64,000 bases of DNA, taken from the NCBI RefSeq assembly GCF_900104725.1, contig NZ_LT629758.1:6751001-6815000 (forward strand), read 5' to 3'. The notes beneath the pieces were generated by a model. It saw only the letters and a program-made list of their open reading frames with translations, made no database searches and was not told where the DNA came from. This document shows positions 47,181-54,771 of the stretch, piece by piece; within the stretch, counting starts at the first letter, position 1; the number at the start of each line of letters is the position of its first letter. Source of the stretch: Actinoplanes derwentensis. GTDB lineage: Bacteria; Actinomycetota; Actinomycetes; Mycobacteriales; Micromonosporaceae. The position numbers were made by a program, and so were the translations under genes.

Positions 47181-47849
47181 TCAGACAAGACGCCGATCGG
47201 CGGCCCATCGTGACAGTTCGTAACGGTTACTCATCTGCAATTTGCGCAACACATTTGAGACGTGCGTCTCCACGGTTTTGATGGAGATGTACAGCTCTTT
47301 AGCGATCTCCTTGTATGCGTAACCCCGCGCCAGCAGCCGTAGCACCTCCCGCTCGCGGTTGGTGAGCTGATCCAGCTCCGGGTCGGCCACCGGCACATCG
47401 GGCCGCGAGGCGAACGCGTCGAGCACAAAACCGGCCAGCCGCGGGCTGAAGACCGCGTCGCCGTCGGCCACCCGGCGCACCGCGTCGGCCAGCTCGTCCG
47501 GCGAGATCGTCTTCGTCACATAACCGCGGGCGCCGGCCCGGATCAGACCGATCACGTCCTCTGCGGCGTCCGACACCGACAGCGCCAGGAACTTGACCTG
47601 TGGATGACTGCGGCGCACCGATTCCAGCACGGCACGGCCACCGCCGTCCGGCATGTGCACGTCGAGCAGGACCACGTCGGGCTGCACCGCGGCGATCCGG
47701 CTGATCGCCTCGCTCACGCTGCTCGCCTCCCCCACCACGTCGACGTGGGCGCCCAGCTCGGCACGCACCCCGGCGCGGAACATCGCGTGGTCGTCGACCA
47801 GGAAGACGTTCAGTCGCCGGGCCTCCGGCTCGATAACGGGCTCGGTCAT
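47181..47849 (-). CDS. NarL/LiaR-type response regulator
   Basis: 222 residues. Receiver domain: acidic pair in FLVDDHAMFR, phospho-acceptor Asp in PDVVLLDVHMPDGG (about Asp62), switch Ser in FLALSVSD, Lys in YVTKTIS. The LuxR-type helix-turn-helix reads LTNREREVLRLLARGYAYKE then IKTVETHVSNVLRKL. The start overlaps the kinase stop by 4 bases, so the pair form a two-component system. It is divergent from a PspC/LiaF-like gene, the actinobacterial cell-envelope stress arrangement. CTCAGGGT repeats in the shared promoter are candidate targets. Confidence 0.93.
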   Translation of the reverse strand: MTEPVIEPEARRLNVFLVDDHAMFRAGVRAELGAHVDVVGEASSVSEAISRIAAVQPDVVLLDVHMPDGGGRAVLESVRRSHPQVKFLALSVSDAAEDVIGLIRAGARGYVTKTISPDELADAVRRVADGDAVFSPRLAGFVLDAFASRPDVPVADPELDQLTNREREVLRLLARGYAYKEIAKELYISIKTVETHVSNVLRKLQMSNRYELSRWAADRRLV

Positions 47850-49108
47850 CGCACAGACTCCTTACCGGCGGTCACGCTCTCCCGCGCCACGGGAAGCATG
47901 AGCCGCACCTCCGTACCGTCACCGGGGGCACTCCGGATCTCGGCGCGCCCACCATGGCGCTGCATCCGCCCGATGATCGACCCCCGGACCCCGTGCCGGC
48001 TCTCCGCCACGCCGCTGATCTCGAAGCCCGCGCCGCGGTCCCGGACGAAGACGCTCAACTCATCCTCCTCCACCTCGGCATAGAGCGAAACCGTCTGCAC
48101 CCCGGCATGCCGGGCCGCGTTGACCAAGGCCTCCCGGGCCGCCGCGACGAGTGCCGCCACCTTCTCGTCGCATCGGGTGTCGCCCACCACGACGGTCTCC
48201 ACGGTGATCGCGTAGGTGTCCTCCACCTCGGCCGCGGCCTGCTCCAGCGCGGCGGCGAACCGCTCGGTCGGGGAGCCGGTCGGCCGGTAGAGCCAGTTGC
48301 GGAGGCTGCGCTCCTGCCCGCGGGCCAGGCGCTGCACCTCCTTGATGTCGGTGGAGTTGCGCTGGATCAGAGCCAGGGTGTGCAGCACCTGGTCGTGGAT
48401 CATCGCGGCCAGCTCGGCCCGCTCCTGCTCGCGGATGCGGCCCTCCCGCTCGGCCCGCAACTGCCCGAAGGTGCGCCAGACCAGCGGGGCGACCACCACA
48501 CCGACACCGAGCAGGCCGACGAACGCGAAGATCACCCCGTTGAACACCGCACCGATCGACTCCGACGGCGAATAGACCGCGACCACGCCGATGATGCCGA
48601 CCGCGACCAGGATGCCGCCGCCGATGAACCGGAACAGGAAGGATCGCCGGTCGTTCTCCGACACCATCGCGGTGAACCACGGGGTGGCCGCGAGGTTCTC
48701 CGAGCGCAGGTCACGGCGGGTCGGGTCGGACTGGTGCCAGATCACCCCGGCGCCGACCGCGATCACCGCGATCATCCAGCCGGCCGTGGTGGCCACCTGA
48801 TCCTCGAAGACCAGGGCCTGCAGCAGGATCACGCCCATGCCGATGGCCGCGAACGGCATCAGGGCACCCAGGTCGCGGCTGGCCGGCTCCTGTTCGTCGG
48901 CCCGTGTCTCCTGGGGCAGCACCGCCCAGTAGGCCGCATAGAGCAACAGGCCCAGGGCGTTGAAACCGAGCAGGACGACGAGCGTGATGCGGACGGCCAG
49001 CACCGGGATGCCGAGGTGACGCGCCAGACCGGTCGCGACGCCGGCGACGATGCGCTGGTCGCGGGGCCGGTACAGGCGGCGCGCTTGTGGTACGGCAGCG
49101 GTGGTCAC
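47846..49108 (-). CDS. Sensor histidine kinase with N-terminal PspC domain (LiaS-like)
   Basis: 420 residues from GTG 49108; 49144 is a longer alternative. A PspC domain opens the protein (LYRPRDQRIVAGVATGLARH, then LLLYAAYWAVLPQE). Further membrane segments follow to about residue 215. The HisKA_3 dimerisation helix carries the phospho-His in AAMIHDQVLHTLALIQ. The ATPase domain has EALVNAARHAGV (N box) and RDRGAGFE (G1). PspC plus HisKA_3 typifies actinobacterial envelope stress kinases whose signal is membrane disturbance. It is coupled to the response regulator. Confidence 0.91.
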   Translation of the reverse strand: MTTAAVPQARRLYRPRDQRIVAGVATGLARHLGIPVLAVRITLVVLLGFNALGLLLYAAYWAVLPQETRADEQEPASRDLGALMPFAAIGMGVILLQALVFEDQVATTAGWMIAVIAVGAGVIWHQSDPTRRDLRSENLAATPWFTAMVSENDRRSFLFRFIGGGILVAVGIIGVVAVYSPSESIGAVFNGVIFAFVGLLGVGVVVAPLVWRTFGQLRAEREGRIREQERAELAAMIHDQVLHTLALIQRNSTDIKEVQRLARGQERSLRNWLYRPTGSPTERFAAALEQAAAEVEDTYAITVETVVVGDTRCDEKVAALVAAAREALVNAARHAGVQTVSLYAEVEEDELSVFVRDRGAGFEISGVAESRHGVRGSIIGRMQRHGGRAEIRSAPGDGTEVRLMLPVARESVTAGKESVR

Positions 49109-49177
49109 CCTTCGATCGTCACACGTGCGGCGGTCCCCGGCCACGGGGAAAGCCCCCCGGTCTCGGGGGCCGGATAT

Positions 49178-49196
49178 CTCAGGGTGGCCTCAGGGT
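49178..49196. promoter_or_regulatory. CTCAGGGT direct repeat in divergent two-component promoter
   Basis: CTCAGGGT at 49178-49185 and again at 49189-49196, 11 bp apart, in the 134-bp gap between the sensor kinase and the divergent PspC/LiaF-like gene. It is the same core as the half-site array at 2840-2877. Candidate binding site of the response regulator. Confidence 0.5.
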
Positions 49197-49242
49197 CGGT
49201 TCCGGAAGCGGCTCGGGTCCGGGCGCGAGCAGGATCGAAGGC

Positions 49243-50565
49243 ATGAACGACCAAGCGCCCGGTGCCGGTCCCGTGAAGGGCGACCAGGCACCTTCCGACC
49301 AGCAGCCCGGCGGCTTCCCGCCCGGCTCCAACGTGCCGCCCTGGGTCTCGGCGGCCTCCGCGGCCTGGGACCGTCAGCAACTGGTCCGCCCCCAGCGGGG
49401 GCGCTATGTGGCAGGTGTCTGCGGCGCCATCGCCCGGGCGACCAACACCGACCCGGTGCTGTGGCGAGTGCTGCTCGCCGTGCTCGGTGTCCTCGGTGGC
49501 ACCGGTGTCCTGCTCTATCTCATCGGCTGGCTGATCATCCCGTCCGAGGGCGACAGCGCCTCACCGGTCGAGTCCCTGCTCGGCAAGGGCCAGTCCGGCA
49601 TGGCGCCGCTCTCGGTGGTGCTGCTCGGCAGCGGCGCCCTGCTGACGTTCGCCTTCATCGTCAACTCCGGCGCCCGGGCCAGCATGCTCGCCGCAGCCGT
49701 GGTCCTGGGCGCGTTCCTGCTGATCAAACGGGGCGGGACACCGTCGTTTCCGGCACCCCCGGCACCGCCCCCGCCGCCCGGTGCCACGCCGCCGGCCGAG
49801 GAACCGCCGGTGGCGTTCGTGGCGCCGCCCACGACCGCACCGGCCGGCGAACCGATGAACCCGCCTCCGGCGTACACCCCGCCGTTCGCCCCGCACGGCC
49901 CGTTCGCCGGGCCGACCCCGCCGCCCCCACCGCCGTTCGCGCCGAAACCGCCGAGGCCCCCGAAACCGCCGAAGGAACGCTCGATCCTCGGCCGGCTGAC
50001 GTTCTTCGCGGTCGTGATGGTGACCGGCCTGGTCGGGGCGATCGACATGGGCGGCGCCGACGTCGGCATCTCGGTCTACTTCGCGGCGGCACTGGTGACC
50101 ACCGCGCTCGGCCTGCTCGTCGGCGCCTGGTTCGGCCGGGCCCGGGGCCTGATCGCGCTCGCCCTGATCCTCAGCTTCGCCCTGGGCGTCTCGTCCGGCC
50201 TGGAACGCTTCGGCCAGGACTGGACCCCGAGCGTCTACCGCCCGGCCACCCTCACCGCCGTCGCCGATCAGTACGACTTCAACGCCGGCAACGTCACCCT
50301 CGACCTGCGGGCCGTCGACTTCGACGGTCAGACCCAGGACATCGCGGTCACCATGAAACTGGGCCAGCTCAAGGTGCTGCTACCGGACTCGGTGGACGCC
50401 ACCGTCGACGCCGGTGTCGACGGCGGCCGGATGGTGCTCTTCGGTGACGAGTTCAACGACGGCTCGCACCACGAACTGACCGACGCCGGTGCCACCGGTA
50501 CGAAGGACGGCAAACTCCTGATCAACATCCGGATGGAAGCCGGGAACCTGGAGGTGATCCGATGA
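49243..50565 (+). CDS. PspC/LiaF-like membrane protein
   Basis: 440 residues from ATG 49243 (GGATCGAAGG just upstream). The PspC domain is at about residues 48-105: RPQRGRYVAGVCGAIARATN, then a helix ending LLYLIGWLIIPSEG. More helices follow, then a 110-residue Pro-rich linker and two to three helices. The last 110 residues are a beta-rich domain (LDLRAVDFDGQTQDIAVTMK, then GQLKVLLPDS) resembling the LiaF/DUF2154 C terminus. It probably restrains the divergent kinase in the absence of stress, as LiaF does. It overlaps the next gene as ATGA. Confidence 0.82.
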   Translation: MNDQAPGAGPVKGDQAPSDQQPGGFPPGSNVPPWVSAASAAWDRQQLVRPQRGRYVAGVCGAIARATNTDPVLWRVLLAVLGVLGGTGVLLYLIGWLIIPSEGDSASPVESLLGKGQSGMAPLSVVLLGSGALLTFAFIVNSGARASMLAAAVVLGAFLLIKRGGTPSFPAPPAPPPPPGATPPAEEPPVAFVAPPTTAPAGEPMNPPPAYTPPFAPHGPFAGPTPPPPPPFAPKPPRPPKPPKERSILGRLTFFAVVMVTGLVGAIDMGGADVGISVYFAAALVTTALGLLVGAWFGRARGLIALALILSFALGVSSGLERFGQDWTPSVYRPATLTAVADQYDFNAGNVTLDLRAVDFDGQTQDIAVTMKLGQLKVLLPDSVDATVDAGVDGGRMVLFGDEFNDGSHHELTDAGATGTKDGKLLINIRMEAGNLEVIR

Positions 50566-50891
50566 AACCGCATCGCATGGACGGTGTCTCCCTCAGCTTC
50601 GGCCTGCTGTTCCTGCTGGTCGCTCTCTGGTGGGCCCTCTCCCAGGTGTTCACCCTGCAGCTCCCGGCGGTGGGCTGGATCGTGGCCGGCGGACTGATCT
50701 TCTTCGGCGTGGCCGGCCTGCTCGGGGCGATCCGTTCGGGCCGCCGCGAGGTGCCCGCCCCGATTCCGGCCGCCGCCACCGTCGAACCGCCGCCCGGCGA
50801 CCTGCCGCCGGAGGTGCACGCCTCGATCGTCCGTGAACTGCTGGACGACCCGTCCGAGAAGTTCACCCGGGAGCACCCCGGCGAACACTGA
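50562..50891 (+). CDS. Small two-helix membrane protein in PspC operon
   Basis: 109 residues, coupled by ATGA to the PspC/LiaF-like gene. Two helices (LSFGLLFLLVALWWALSQ and VGWIVAGGLIFFGVAGLLGAI) are followed by a hydrophilic, Pro-rich cytoplasmic tail. Small proteins of this type commonly accompany PspC genes in actinobacteria. No catalytic motif is visible; a structural or regulatory membrane role is the most that can be inferred. A terminator follows after 8 bases. Confidence 0.78.
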   Translation: MKPHRMDGVSLSFGLLFLLVALWWALSQVFTLQLPAVGWIVAGGLIFFGVAGLLGAIRSGRREVPAPIPAAATVEPPPGDLPPEVHASIVRELLDDPSEKFTREHPGEH

Positions 50892-50899
50892 GCACTCCG

Positions 50900-50940
50900 A
50901 TTGCCCCGCCCGCGGGACGGACTCCGGCGGGCGGGGCAAT
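50900..50940 (+). terminator. Hairpin terminator after the PspC operon
   Basis: ATTGCCCCGCCCG at 50900-50912 pairs perfectly with CGGGCGGGGCAAT at 50928-50940. It ends 11 bases before the psd start, so psd has its own promoter or depends on read-through. Confidence 0.75.
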
Positions 50941-50951
50941 ATGCTCGACAG

Positions 50952-52199
50952 ATGACCGCGTTTCCGAGTGTTTCCGTCGCGCCCGTCCCCGGCGTGGGTG
51001 CCCGGGCCGCCCGCGCCCTGACCGCCGAGTTCGCCCGGCAGAACGCGGCGACGTCCGCTCTGCTGGTCGGCGCCGACCACGCCTCGGCTGTGGTGGCCGC
51101 CGCCGTCGAGGCCCTGTTGCCCGGCGACACCCTCACCCTCGTGCCCGGTGCCGACAGCAGCACCGACCTGCTCCGGGGCCACATCACCGGCCTGGGCAGC
51201 TGGGTCGCCGACCGGGTGAAGGTCGTCGCGTCCCTCGACGAGGCCCAGCCCGCCGACGTGCTGATCGTCGGTGAGCCGCTGACCGGCACCGCCGAAGAGG
51301 CCCGCACCCGGATCGAGCAGCTCACCAAGTACCTCGCCGACGGCGCCGTGCTCTCCGTCGCCGTTCCGGCCGGCCCCGGCCGCACCCAGGGCGCCGCCGC
51401 CGAGCTGTTCCGTCAGGGCGCGCTCTTCGGTGTCGGCTCCGACCTGGTGGTCCGCAACCAGCCGCCGCTGCGGGTGCACAAGCTGCGGTTCAGCCCCGCC
51501 GAGGTGTCGGCCGCCACCACGCTGGCCCCCGCCTACCGGACGTCGAGCGTGCCGGTGACCCGCGCCATGCACATCGACTCCAACGGTGTCGCCGCCGCCG
51601 GGATCGCGCTCGGCCTCGCCGTCCTGGCCCGCCGGGCCCGGCCGAAGTCGAAACTGTGGCTGCTGCCGGCCCTCGCCGCCGCCCCCGTCGCCGCGTTCTT
51701 CCGCGACCCGGAACGCGACGTCCCCGGCGACCCGTCGGCAGTCATCGCCGCCGCGGACGGCAAGGTCCTGTCGGTCGAGCGGCTGCGCGACGAGCGGTTC
51801 GGCGAAGGCGAGTTCCTGCGCATCGCGGTCTTCCTGTCCGTCTTCGACGTGCACGTCAACCGCGCCCCGGTGGCCGGCCGGGTGGCCGACTACTTCGTCG
51901 AGGAAGGCGGCTACGCCAACGCCGCGACCGCCGCCGCCGAACACAACGTGGCCGCCTACACGGTCCTCGACACCGAACACGGCACGGTCGTCGTCGCCCA
52001 GCGCACCGGCCTGATCGCCCGCCGCATCGTCCAGCGGGCCCCCGTCGGCACCCTGCTGGCCAAGGGCGAGCGTTACGGCCTGATCCGCTTCGGCTCCCGC
52101 ACCGACGTCTACCTCCCCGCCGACAAGGCCGAAGCCCTGGTCAGCGTCGACGAACGAGTAGTCGGCGGCGCCACGGTGATCGCCCGCTGGAAAAACTGA
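50952..52199 (+). CDS. psd: Phosphatidylserine decarboxylase with N-terminal Rossmann-like extension
   Basis: 415 residues from ATG 50952. The C-terminal 215 residues are the short archaeal-like Psd: PVAAFFRDPERDVP, AADGKVLSVE, FLSVFDVHVNRAP and the self-cleavage site IRFGSRTDVYLP. There the serine after FG becomes the pyruvoyl group. The enzyme makes phosphatidylethanolamine at the membrane. The N-terminal 190 residues (SALLVGADHASAVVAAAVEA, ADVLIVGEPLTG, LSVAVPAGPGR) look like a methyltransferase-type Rossmann fold lacking a clear GxGxG. pssA, the preceding pathway step, lies convergently 555 bases away. Confidence 0.87.
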   Translation: MTAFPSVSVAPVPGVGARAARALTAEFARQNAATSALLVGADHASAVVAAAVEALLPGDTLTLVPGADSSTDLLRGHITGLGSWVADRVKVVASLDEAQPADVLIVGEPLTGTAEEARTRIEQLTKYLADGAVLSVAVPAGPGRTQGAAAELFRQGALFGVGSDLVVRNQPPLRVHKLRFSPAEVSAATTLAPAYRTSSVPVTRAMHIDSNGVAAAGIALGLAVLARRARPKSKLWLLPALAAAPVAAFFRDPERDVPGDPSAVIAAADGKVLSVERLRDERFGEGEFLRIAVFLSVFDVHVNRAPVAGRVADYFVEEGGYANAATAAAEHNVAAYTVLDTEHGTVVVAQRTGLIARRIVQRAPVGTLLAKGERYGLIRFGSRTDVYLPADKAEALVSVDERVVGGATVIARWKN

Positions 52200-52320
52200 C
52201 CCACCCGAAGAACCCCTTTTCCGGTACGCCACACCACAGCCCCGCACCCACCACGCGAGGTAGTCCCCACCCCGGACCGCCCCGCGACCGCCGGGCCGAA
52301 TGCGGTGCTCAAGGTAGAGA

Positions 52321-52355
52321 TGTGGTGGGGCTCAGCTCCGCTGAGCCCCACCACA
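52321..52355. terminator. Strong hairpin inside the repeat element
   Basis: TGTGGTGGGGCTCAG at 52321-52335 pairs perfectly with 52341-52355 around a 5-base loop. It may terminate psd transcription, or be a structural part of the element. Confidence 0.55.
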
Positions 52356-52419
52356 CACCAGCCCCAAAGCCCCCCACCACTCACCATCAACCGCCGCACG
52401 CCAGGCAGCCCCAGCCTTC

Positions 52420-52574
52420 ATGCGTGGCAGGTTGCGGTTCATCTCGCACCCCAACACACCACACAGCAACGGCACCGCCTATGCGTGCCGCGTTGCGGCT
52501 CGCATCGCACCCCAACACACCACACAGCACGGCACCGCCTATGCGTGCCGCGTTGCGGCTCGCATCGCACCTGG
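52420..52574. repeat. 60-61-bp tandem repeat array, 2.5 copies
   Basis: Units begin ATGCGTG at 52420, 52481 and 52541. The second and third are nearly identical; the first is diverged. Each contains CGCACCCCAACACACCACAC. The related array at 61947-62095 has the same 61-bp period and shared blocks. Confidence 0.85.
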
Positions 52575-52705
52575 AGTCACCGTGCGGCCGGCGCGCTGCA
52601 GGGGTGTGGTGAGGGACGCATTCGGCCCGGCGGTCGCGGGGCGGCCTGGACGGCGGGAACGCCTCGCGGGGTCGGGGCGGGGCTGTGGGCGGGCGTACCA
52701 GAAAA

Positions 52706-52738
52706 AGAAAGCCGCCTCTCCGGAGAGAAGCGGCTTTC
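52706..52738 (-). terminator. Intrinsic terminator of pssA
   Basis: GAAAGCCGC at 52707-52715 pairs with GCGGCTTTC at 52730-52738, with an inner CTCTCCGGAGAG stem. On the minus strand the hairpin is followed by a T-rich run (TTTCTTTTTC), a classic factor-independent terminator and rare in this GC-rich window. Confidence 0.88.
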
Positions 52739-52753
52739 CTGTGTCGGGCGGGG

Positions 52754-53716
52754 TCAGGCTCGTTTGGCTCGCATCCACAGGACGGGGCCGCTGACCAGGT
52801 ACGTCGCGACGATCAGGACGAACGTCATGCGCGGGTCGATCAGGGCGCCGACGATCGGGAGCAGCCACAGCCACGGCGGCAGCTTCATCAGGCGGGCCAG
52901 CTTGGCGTAGGGGAAGCTGGACACCATCGCGAAAGCGAGCAGCGTCACACCGGCCAGCTGCACCATGCCGGGCAGCGGAAGGCCGATCAGCACCATCAGC
53001 GCCAGGACCGCGGCGGTCATCGTGGTGGGGACGCCGCAGAAGAAACGGCCGTCCTTCGGGGAGACGTTGAAGCGGGCCAGGCGGATGGCGGCGCAACCGG
53101 CGACCAGGGCGGTCGCGATCGCGGCGGCGGCCGGTGGGACATCCCCGGCGAGAGACGCGTAGACGACGACCGGTGTGGCCAGGCCGAAGGAGCACATGTC
53201 GGCCAGCGAGTCCATCTGCGCGCCGAACGGGCTGGCGACCCCGAGCTTGCGGGCCAGGGCACCGTCGAGGCCGTCGAAGACGACGCAGGCGACCAGGCAG
53301 GCGGCGGCGAGCTGCACCTGACCGTCCATCGCCAGGAAGATCGCCAGCAGGCCCAGGGCCAGGCTGGACAGGGTGCAGGCGTTGACGAGAGCGAAGCTCG
53401 CACGGCGGGACATGGTGCGCTCACCGGGCAGCAGGGGAATGGAAGCCGACGCCGGGTCGATCTCGGCGACAGTCGCGTCCATCGGAACGCCGGGGGCGGG
53501 GATCGTGATGGCCCGCACCGGGTCGGCGCCGACGTGCAGCACCTCGGCCCGGGTCGCGGTGGCGGCCCGGCCGGTCTCGGCGGAGCGGCGGCCCACCCGA
53601 ACCATCAGGGCTTGCCGCGCGAGGGACCCGCCGCGGCGCAGCCGGCCTGCCCAACGACGCCCGGCAGGACGAGGACTATCCGTCGTTCGACGCCGGCGCC
53701 AAGGGGAACTCGGCAC
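52754..53716 (-). CDS. pssA: CDP-diacylglycerol-serine O-phosphatidyltransferase
   Basis: 320 residues from GTG 53716, chosen for the GGAGGA ribosome site 5 bases upstream; ATG 53605 would give 283 residues and lacks a clear site. The CDP-alcohol phosphatidyltransferase motif is intact: DGLDGALARKLGVASPFGAQ, then MDSLADM (DGxxAR-x8-Gx3Dx3D). Six to eight helices follow. It makes phosphatidylserine from CDP-DAG and serine, the substrate for the convergent psd. The N-terminal 100 residues are hydrophilic and Arg-rich, longer than in many homologues. Confidence 0.9.
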   Translation of the reverse strand: MPSSPWRRRRTTDSPRPAGRRWAGRLRRGGSLARQALMVRVGRRSAETGRAATATRAEVLHVGADPVRAITIPAPGVPMDATVAEIDPASASIPLLPGERTMSRRASFALVNACTLSSLALGLLAIFLAMDGQVQLAAACLVACVVFDGLDGALARKLGVASPFGAQMDSLADMCSFGLATPVVVYASLAGDVPPAAAAIATALVAGCAAIRLARFNVSPKDGRFFCGVPTTMTAAVLALMVLIGLPLPGMVQLAGVTLLAFAMVSSFPYAKLARLMKLPPWLWLLPIVGALIDPRMTFVLIVATYLVSGPVLWMRAKRA

Positions 53717-53883
53717 GTGCTTCCTCCATGGAGCTAGGTGTTCCGCCGGAGTCTGACGAGCCCAGCGAAATTGCGGGTTACACCATCGCACAGCCGGACG
53801 GCCTTGGCGAGAGGCGAACCGAACGCCGGTATCGTTCCCGGCGCCGCTCGTCGGATGTCTCCTCGGCCTTCCGTACGACGATT

Positions 53884-54771
53884 TTAGCCCGCCTGGGCCA
53901 GTGCATCCCGCGCCACTTCAGTGAGACGCAGGTTGCGTGCCTCGTCGGCGGTGAACCAGGCGGCTCGTGCGGTGGACCCACCAGCCGCCTCTGTGACCGC
54001 CGCGGCAACCGGTTCCTCCACACTTACCCGATACACGACCCGAATCACATGCCAGTCGAGTGGTATGCCTTCGGGCCCGACGGCGGACGGGTTGTAACTG
54101 TGCGAGATCCCGGCCAGTCCGGTGATCCGGCCGAGCTGGGACGTCTCCTCGTACAGTTCCCGGGCCAGGCCCTGCTCCGGTGTCTCGCCGAAGTCGGTGC
54201 CGCCACCGGCCAGGTGCCACTGTCCGGCGCCGGGGAAGCCGTCAGCGATCAGGGTCAGCATGACGCGGCCGGCCGGGTCGGTGGCCAGCGCGTACGCGCC
54301 GAACCGCTGTACCTGCGCGGGCCGCTCGGGTTCCCCGAAGGGCCCCTCGATGACGGCGGCCTCGAACGGGACGCCGAGCACACCGGCCGCGAACGGCAGC
54401 AGCGGGTGTGCGGCCGGGTCGGCCCATGCGGCGAGGTCGCTGGTGCCCGCGGTCTCCGGGCGGAGGGTGCCGCCGGTGACCTCGACGTCGTAGACGATCC
54501 TGTCGGTGTGCTCGATCGAGTCGTCGGGGAGCCGGGCCAGGTCGGCGAGGACGGCTCGGACGCCGGTGATCCGCACGTCGAGGCCGGTCTCCTCGGCGAA
54601 CTCCCGGACGACGGTGTCAGCCGGGTGCTCGCCCTGGTCGATGCCGCCGCCGGGCAGCGACCACACTCCGGGGAAGGCGCAGTCCGCCGAACCGCGGGTG
54701 AGCAGCACCTGACCGCCGGTGGAGCGGCAGACGCCGTACGCCGCCGCTCGTCTCCTGATCTTCACCGGCAC
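53884..54771 (-). CDS. Tandem double-Nudix hydrolase (second paralogue)
   Basis: 295 residues from GTG 54771, which abuts the upstream stop (TAGTG). Two complete Nudix domains: the first box reads GGGIDQGEHPADTVVREFAE then ETGL (about residues 41-64), the second GGGTDFGETPEQGLARELYE then ETS (about 190-212). Both keep REx2EE metal ligands. Nudix enzymes hydrolyse nucleoside diphosphate derivatives. Two domains in one chain, duplicated again in the upstream gene, suggest a dedicated but unknown substrate. The longer open frame to 55365 is only a shadow of the neighbour. Confidence 0.85.
   Translation of the reverse strand: MPVKIRRRAAAYGVCRSTGGQVLLTRGSADCAFPGVWSLPGGGIDQGEHPADTVVREFAEETGLDVRITGVRAVLADLARLPDDSIEHTDRIVYDVEVTGGTLRPETAGTSDLAAWADPAAHPLLPFAAGVLGVPFEAAVIEGPFGEPERPAQVQRFGAYALATDPAGRVMLTLIADGFPGAGQWHLAGGGTDFGETPEQGLARELYEETSQLGRITGLAGISHSYNPSAVGPEGIPLDWHVIRVVYRVSVEEPVAAAVTEAAGGSTARAAWFTADEARNLRLTEVARDALAQAG

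Larger units (their letters stand above)
52251..52671. repeat. Repeat element bracketed by inverted ~55-bp conserved blocks
   Basis: Block A at 52251-52306 (plus) and block B at 52617-52671 (minus) share the core CGCCCCGCGACCGCCGGGCC followed by GAATGCG, with a matching CGCGAGG at the outer edge. A third copy, plus orientation, is at 61870-61925. The 421-bp element fills most of the 554-bp gap between psd and pssA and encloses a hairpin and a 60-61-bp tandem array. No transposase is present. It looks like a non-autonomous mobile or dispersed repeat. Confidence 0.7.

Noticed and set aside
50328..52247. 639-codon minus-strand open frame
   Set aside because: It is antisense to the PspC operon end and psd, whose conserved motifs prove the plus strand is coding.
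52420..52574. Tandem repeat considered as a CRISPR array
   Set aside because: The units are contiguous 60-61-bp copies without unique spacers, and no cas genes are nearby.
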